Of a stretch of 64,000 nucleotides of DNA, positions 58,206 through 64,000 are shown one piece after another (position 1 is the first letter of the stretch; each line of letters begins with the position of its first letter). Both the position numbers and the translations under genes were made by a program. The notes beneath the pieces are model-generated. The model was not told where the DNA came from and made no database searches. It saw nothing but the letters and a program-made list of their open reading frames with translations. The stretch is from Polytrichum commune (taxonomy: Eukaryota > Streptophyta > Polytrichopsida > Polytrichales > Polytrichaceae), in contig OX485804.1 in the NCBI GenBank assembly GCA_950295325.1, positions 3,348,001-3,412,000 of the forward strand. The letters run 5' to 3'.

Positions 58206-60010
58206 CCTGTGTTGGACCTTATTGTGTGAATGGGCACTTGGAAAGCTTGTGAGGGCATGAATGGGGGCTTACAAAAATCCTTGCCACCCCCTCCCATGGA
58301 ACTTGACCCTTGTTCCTCAAATTCTTCTAAAACCCCACAACATGAACTGATGACTCCATGGTGACAGGTAGGTGAAGTGAAAGTGTGAAAGGCAATGCTA
58401 GAAAGCAATTACAACTTTTCAAGGATCGTACGCCTCTTATGGTAGGTCACTCTTGCAAAGTGAACAATATTCATGCCAAGTAATGTCCACCTCACAATAG
58501 TGAACGGGCAAGTAGGCTACTCCCCTCCTTCGTTGAATGAACAACGTATAATTTTTTGATTTGGAAATCAAAGCAAGCAAGCAACCAACCAACCAACTTA
58601 CCGCGTGGGGTCGGCACATGCTATGTTGGTAGACTTTGGTACATGCTAGTTGCTACCGGGATTCATTTATAGTTGGTAGCCTCCCCCGGATAGAAAAAAG
58701 GTGAGCCGATATAGGCTTAGTAATGTTATGTCAATGCCCATCCAATAGTACCACACACCATGTATCACATACCACTAAATATGTTGAGGTCTCCTTACCA
58801 AGAAATTGGCAATGTGGACACGTGGTGTTTCAATTGTAAGTAGCCATGTCACTCCTTCGTAAACAATGGCACTAGATACCATACACAGTGTACACCTTTG
58901 CACTTGAGCAATGGCTCGGGATATTTTAATGTCATCATGATGTGGAGCCCCTCAAAACATTAACCAACAAGTTTTGTGTTCTACCATGGCCCCATATCCC
59001 ACAAAGAATTGTTCACAAACTTCCTCTAAGATACTCTTTATACGCAGTTTCAAATGATTCAAACTGAAATTGAGTTTGATCAATTTGTGAGAAGGTTCCA
59101 CAACAGTCTAATGACTCCCTTAATCTTGGGGAAGTTGGCAAGCAACTATCCCCACAAGCTCCCAACTCACAAACTATACCTAATCCGAGAGTACGAAAAG
59201 GTTCACCTTGATTTTTATGGTTGATATTATGTTTTTCATTGATTCTTACGAGTGTAGTCATTGCATCAATGAAATCACTAACAAGAAGTGTTTTGTTAGT
59301 ATTACTTTGGCTATATTTTGTTTATATAAAAAATCATACATTCAACTTTATGATAATTTTTTATTAAAATTTTCATTTCTAATAAAATTATATATGTTGT
59401 TGTAGAATATAAACATGGAGAGGTCTCCCATGTAGTTCATGAACCTCAAGTTGTAACCTCACTTTTTACACTAAATGTCATAATGTAAGAAACAGCTTGG
59501 ACCTATGCTATCCAAGCATGTTGTCTCCGTGCCTATGAATTAATATCTTAGATGAACCCAACCCCATACACTTATGTACCTGTGAAACCATATGCCCATG
59601 CCCATGCCCATGCTCATACTGATAAGCTCCCCATAACCCTAAATCATGCCCCCCCCCCCCCCACAATGTTTTAAGATAAAAATTAAACTGTCCTACTTTG
59701 TCTTATTGCCCATGCCATATCGCCACCTTAGCACCATGCCCACCTTTTGCACTTGTAGTGCCCAACCTTTCCACATTTCTTTTCTCTTTCTTTTATCACA
59801 TGTTTGTTTTAGAGAAGAATTTTTGGCATGTGACCATTTTTCTTTGGAAAGCTACTTGGACATATGTCCATGATTTGTAGACTCCAGTCTCCCACCACCA
59901 CAAGCTCCATTGTATATAGATTGGCCACAATCCAAACATCATCTTTAAGTGCAAAGACATCTCATGTATGCTTCAAAATTATAAGGAATCAATTTGCCAA
60001 TGTTATTTAG
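58206..60010. other. Intergenic
   Basis: Poly-C run at about 59649-59662 and a (CCCATG)n run at about 59592-59615. AT-rich block at 59,290-59,410. No gene supported. Confidence 0.5.
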
Positions 60011-60019
60011 TTATTCTTC

Positions 60020-60330
60020 TTGCTCAGACACCTATATTTGATTGGTGTGTATCAAAGAACAAACACCATAAAAAAACATGTAAAAAAAAAGAATCTATAA
60101 ACAATAGTGAACACGATTGGGAGGAGCTATGTATTCAATTAAGGAATCAACAAACATGCACTTCTGATTGCCATGACTAAATCAAGGGAGGTTGGATTTG
60201 CAATCTGGTTTTTGTCGATGTTTCATCATAGAATTGCTAATGACACATAATTTCGACGTAAATCTGATCAATAGAGGATAGAGAACAAGAAAAAACAAAC
60301 CAGATAACACCCGCATACCTTAGACCACTG
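60020..60330. repeat. Dispersed repeat, copy 3
   Basis: Uninterrupted match to the two parts of 47340-48420, including ATTGGGAGGAGCTATGTATT, CAACAAACATGCACTTC and AGATAACACCCGCATAC. Lies just beyond the 3' end of the sugar transporter gene. Confidence 0.8.
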
Positions 60331-60899
60331 CAGGCATGCTCCAAAGATATTCTCAAATCTCAACCCATCAATGAATGTCAATTGCAGTTGCATAAATTAC
60401 ATACAAAAAATGAGTACTCTCAATGTCAGCACTGAACACAATATATGGTTGGAAAATAGTACACTCAATGGCTTTGTCTTGCCACTTTTCTCTGATTCCG
60501 TAAGCTCTAAGCCTGTGCAAGGCAGCTTACAACGAACACTTATTGCATCAGCTTGGACACATCCATAGCTGTGGGCAAAATTACAATATGAAAAGGGGTT
60601 ACCTGGCTTACATAATTGACACACTATGTAACAACTGGCTCCAAGAACGGAAGAATGATGCCCGAATTGAGGCGATTCCTACTGCCTTCCTCCTTTAGCA
60701 AAGAAGATTAAGGACAAATAAAAGCACAGAAAAATACTTGTGCAACCAAAGAGACCCAAAACCTTGTACACACAGATCGGGCCACCTCCCTTCTTCACAG
60801 TTCCAGTGATTAGAGGGTAGGTTCAGGCTGTGCATAAGAGTCTCTTTCCTCGAATGCCAACAACGTTGCCCGCTGAGAGGACCCCACAAAAAATAACTC

Positions 60900-63176
60900 T
60901 TATCTAAAAGAGGCTTCAATTTGCTCCAAAGTCCGGCCACGAGTTTCTGGGACATACAGTGCTACAAACACCACAGTCCCAACGCACTCCAATGCAAATA
61001 TCCAGAAGGATCCTGCAATGAACCATACATTTTAATGCCTCCCCAGTTCCACACCTTTCAAAAGGAACATCCAGAAGATTACTCACAATTAAAGCGGTCT
61101 AAGGTGACCGGGTTTTTTTTTAACTCAACTAGAAATCTTGATGACTTACCTGCTGAGCTCCAAAGCAACATATAGTTGAAGATCATGGTAACTCCATATG
61201 AACAGGACCAGTTCACCAGCGTAGCAACACTCCCAGCTACCCCCTTGACATGTGCAGGAAAAATCTGTTTTGCCCATCCACAGGCCATTGTTAATATAGA
61301 CACCACCCCTTTTCGGGTTATTTTCAGTGAATTGACAAGTATCCAATCTGGCACAAATCAACTACAATTCATAAGTTATTAGTATGGGCCATAGTATACA
61401 CAAAATATCCACACTTTTCATTAAATAAAAAATTCAGCAGGCCATATTGATTAGGCAAACCCATTCTACTCATCACCACAATTGAGATGGTGTGACCCAC
61501 ATCAATTGACTGCATAATTTAGTGTGGATAACAATTCTTTTATTTTGATTTTGGACGATAATAAGATATTGAGCTAAAATCCTCTAGAAATAAGAAAGTA
61601 ACCCACAGTAACTGTAGCTCATAGTCATGAAAAGTGTATCCCACTTCGCCAGTTAGTCATTTTTCATCCACCCATACTAAATAACTATAACTAGTGTAGA
61701 CCTTGAACATGTGACATAAAGCAACCTGAGATCTACCATTGTGTACTAGGTAGCATTCAACTAAACTCTTTCTTCTCTGTAGTATGGATACTTAAATAAT
61801 GTAGGTGGGGATATGTGTCATTCAAGCATTGGGGTTGGAAACTGGTTGTTGAAGAATGATTAGCTTCTATATATGTGGATAGAAGATGATTGGTTCAGCA
61901 CCAAAAAAATCTCAAATAATTAAGACCCACACCCAAGAGAAGAATGAGTGTAGCATTCCATTTGTGATTTGAAAATGAACATTCAGTAACTCACCTCAGA
62001 CATGATGATCCATGGGATAGCACCCATTCCTAAGGAAAACGTTGCAATGTACACCTGTAATAAGGGAATTTGTCAAAACATTGTTGTATTTTGCAATTGC
62101 ATATGGTAATAAAATGTTAAAATTATTCCATTCAACTACCACGATGATCTAGTACTTAGAAATTCTTTCTGTCGAAATTCTAGAGCCAAAGGATGAGAAG
62201 CAGTGATTAAGTCACCCAGCAATTACATCTAAAAGGACAAGTCATGACATTATTTGAGGAGGAAAAATGTGCAAAGGAATGAGGGAGATTGTGAATAAAA
62301 TGCTCACCAGTAGGCTAACAAGTGCAAGCATACAGATGAATGTGTTCAAAGCATCTGACATCCGCTCTGGTTGTAGAGTCTGTGGAAGCAGCACAAATGA
62401 TTTGCATTTGCACAATTCAGAACAAAACATGAACTTATGAATGTCATACATTGAACATTTCTGAAAGCCAAGAATGAGCAACCAAAGGCAGATAGGGGAG
62501 TTGCTGACCCGTAGGTAAAAGGAGAATCCCACGAGGAAGCTACTAAGAGCCATTCCTCCAGCTGACACCTGCAAATATACATTTGATCACACAGTTAAGA
62601 AAAGCTTACCTATCTTCCTGCATTTTGCCAACCTGTGCAAAGATGAATTAAAGCTGGCTTCTCATTACAAACTATGAGGAGACCAATATTCTTCCATGGT
62701 TTTCTGTCATTGCATGATGCCCCTTCAGTGGGAATAACTTCTTGCCAAATAACACCAAATTCCACTGGAAGTGTGAGTAGCCTGCTTAGGGTGTGCTACA
62801 GGAGATGACTTCTTTCTCTTCAAGCATGAATCTCAAAATTACAGTCTCAAAAAGTGCAAGAGATTGTCTAGCCAGATGTTTCAAGCTGGACAAGCAGGCA
62901 ATCAGGGTCTTATTTACCATAAGCAGAATGCGTCGCCCTGCTTTGTCCATCAATCCTGCTGCAGCAAGTGTCATAAATACCTGTTACAAAGATAGGTCAG
63001 TCATTGCAAACTTTGTTTCTCCATTTCTGCAAGTTTGGATTTTTTAGAGTCATCATAACAATATTCTCATTTACAAACTATAAAATGATCCTTGGCTAGA
63101 CGTCCAAAGGAGTGGAGACAGGTCTTCACCTGTAGGGTCCCCATTGCAAGGGATGCCACGTTGGGGTTAGATATAC
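60900..63176 (-). CDS. ERD6-like monosaccharide/H+ symporter, 3' part of gene
   Basis: Seven exons joined in phase on the minus strand: 63176-63130, 62980-62918, 62568-62509, 62379-62308, 62054-61995, 61264-61150, 61012-60900 (stop TAA 60902-60900), coding about 176 C-terminal residues. Family motifs: GLMDKAGRRILLM (loop after helix 8), IATFSLGMGAIPWIIMSEIF (helix 10), HVKGVAGSVATLVNWSCSYG, and the C-terminal PETRGRTLEQIEASFR, which points to the ERD6-like (SUGTL) group rather than plastidic glucose or hexose STP carriers. These are twelve-helix major facilitator transporters, mostly in the vacuolar membrane, exporting sugars. Helices from about 7 onward are present. The 5' exons (about two thirds of the protein) lie outside the window or were not recognised. 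All introns are GT-AG. The donor at 62508 is the unusual GTCAGC. Confidence 0.93.
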
Positions 63177-63179
63177 CTG

Positions 63180-64000
63180 CAAGTAAGGAGAAAACAGGAC
63201 TAGTAATCAGATACTTATTCTGTTTATAACTTGATTCAATGAAGCTGCAAACAAAACACAAGAGTTTTAAGTTGATGACCAAAAAGATTAGTGTATGATA
63301 AAATTTATAATCCATCCCAACATTGAACAAATGCAGTAGCATGACAAAACAGTTTGATCTTTCATGGCAATTACAATCCTATACAAATTGACTGTAAGCT
63401 ACACAACTCATCCTACGTGAACCAGTAAGATGCTGCTCACATGCTATGACACCAAAAATGACAGAAGCACATAAGGGAGTACAAAAAACATAAAGAACAC
63501 CACTCCAAATCCACAACCAAGAACAACAGTATGTACCAACACCCGAAGTATCATGAATAACATTGACATTAAGTCACACAATCATATCCCTGACATTGAA
63601 TCCATTGCTCTAGCAAATTTTACTAGCAAATTTGCTAGAAATGTTCTAGCAAATTCACAAATAAAAAATAATCTACGGGTTCCGTAATGTGGGCGAAAGA
63701 TAGTTTTGTATCTAATTATGTGCAAAGTTTGCCATGCATTCACTATTACGATATATCGAGATTTATCCACTTGACTGACGCAGTGAGTAAAGAACCTGAG
63801 ACATTTATTTATGATGTCTTTCATGAAGCCCTCTAATGGACTATGCGAAGGCGGAGAATAACAAAAACACTTCTTTTGCTTCCTTATTGTTGCACTTTAT
63901 AACTGAAGGCTTCTTTCATATCAAAAGCTCTTTTATTTTGCACTCCTTCCTCTGACTAATTCAAACAAGTGCTGAGCATTCCTGTCAAATATTGTTGGTA
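63180..64000. other. Intron or upstream DNA of the transporter gene
   Basis: The first visible exon (63176) starts in mid-codon, so coding exons must precede it on the minus strand. None was recognised up to the window edge; a direct repeat around TTTTACTAGCAAATTTGCTAG at 63618-63645 is the only structure noted. Confidence 0.5.

Overview
The window reads as a stretch of land-plant nuclear genome: spliced genes with GT-AG introns and about 0.1-1 kb introns, a SET1-class histone methyltransferase of the plant ATXR7/SDG25 type, a plant ERD6-like sugar transporter, a nuclear tRNA-Ala gene with a pol III terminator, and intergenic DNA that is mostly AT-rich and packed with nested transposons and tandem arrays. 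I cannot place the species from sequence alone; a large, repeat-rich plant genome is all the evidence supports.

Layout. 1-1 kb: one probable exon of an unrecognised gene. 4.3-15.9 kb: a complete ATXR7-like gene on the plus strand, twelve coding exons giving about 1,496 residues, with two GYF-type domains, an N-SET region, SET and post-SET; one intron carries a long-hairpin Stowaway-like MITE. 17.2-20.4 kb: scattered, protein-like open stretches on the minus strand that may be an unrecognised or decaying gene. 21.1-22.3 kb: a local tandem duplication, one copy split by a short LINE insertion. 22.8-23.2 kb: a candidate small secreted protein gene behind a TATA box. 23-60 kb: no convincing host protein gene; instead a Harbinger element with an intact transposase (39.2-42.6 kb), at least five Harbinger-type MITEs, two pogo/Tigger-like elements, a hAT-like element whose inverted ends are poly-G, a tRNA-derived SINE, small palindromic MITEs, and five tandem arrays (44.6-45.8, 46.1-47.3, 48.4-49.3, 50.0-51.1, 54.8-57.4 kb). 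A tRNA-Ala(CGC) gene lies at 57.7 kb. 60.9-63.2 kb: the 3' third of an ERD6-like transporter on the minus strand, whose 5' exons lie outside the window.

The two well-supported host genes (chromatin regulator and sugar transporter) do not form a functional unit; they flank a roughly 40 kb repeat block. The most informative structures are the nested insertions: in three cases (pogo element in the 212-bp array, poly-G hAT in an older repeat, LINE in the duplication) a second copy in the same window supplies the empty site, so boundaries and target-site duplications can be read directly.
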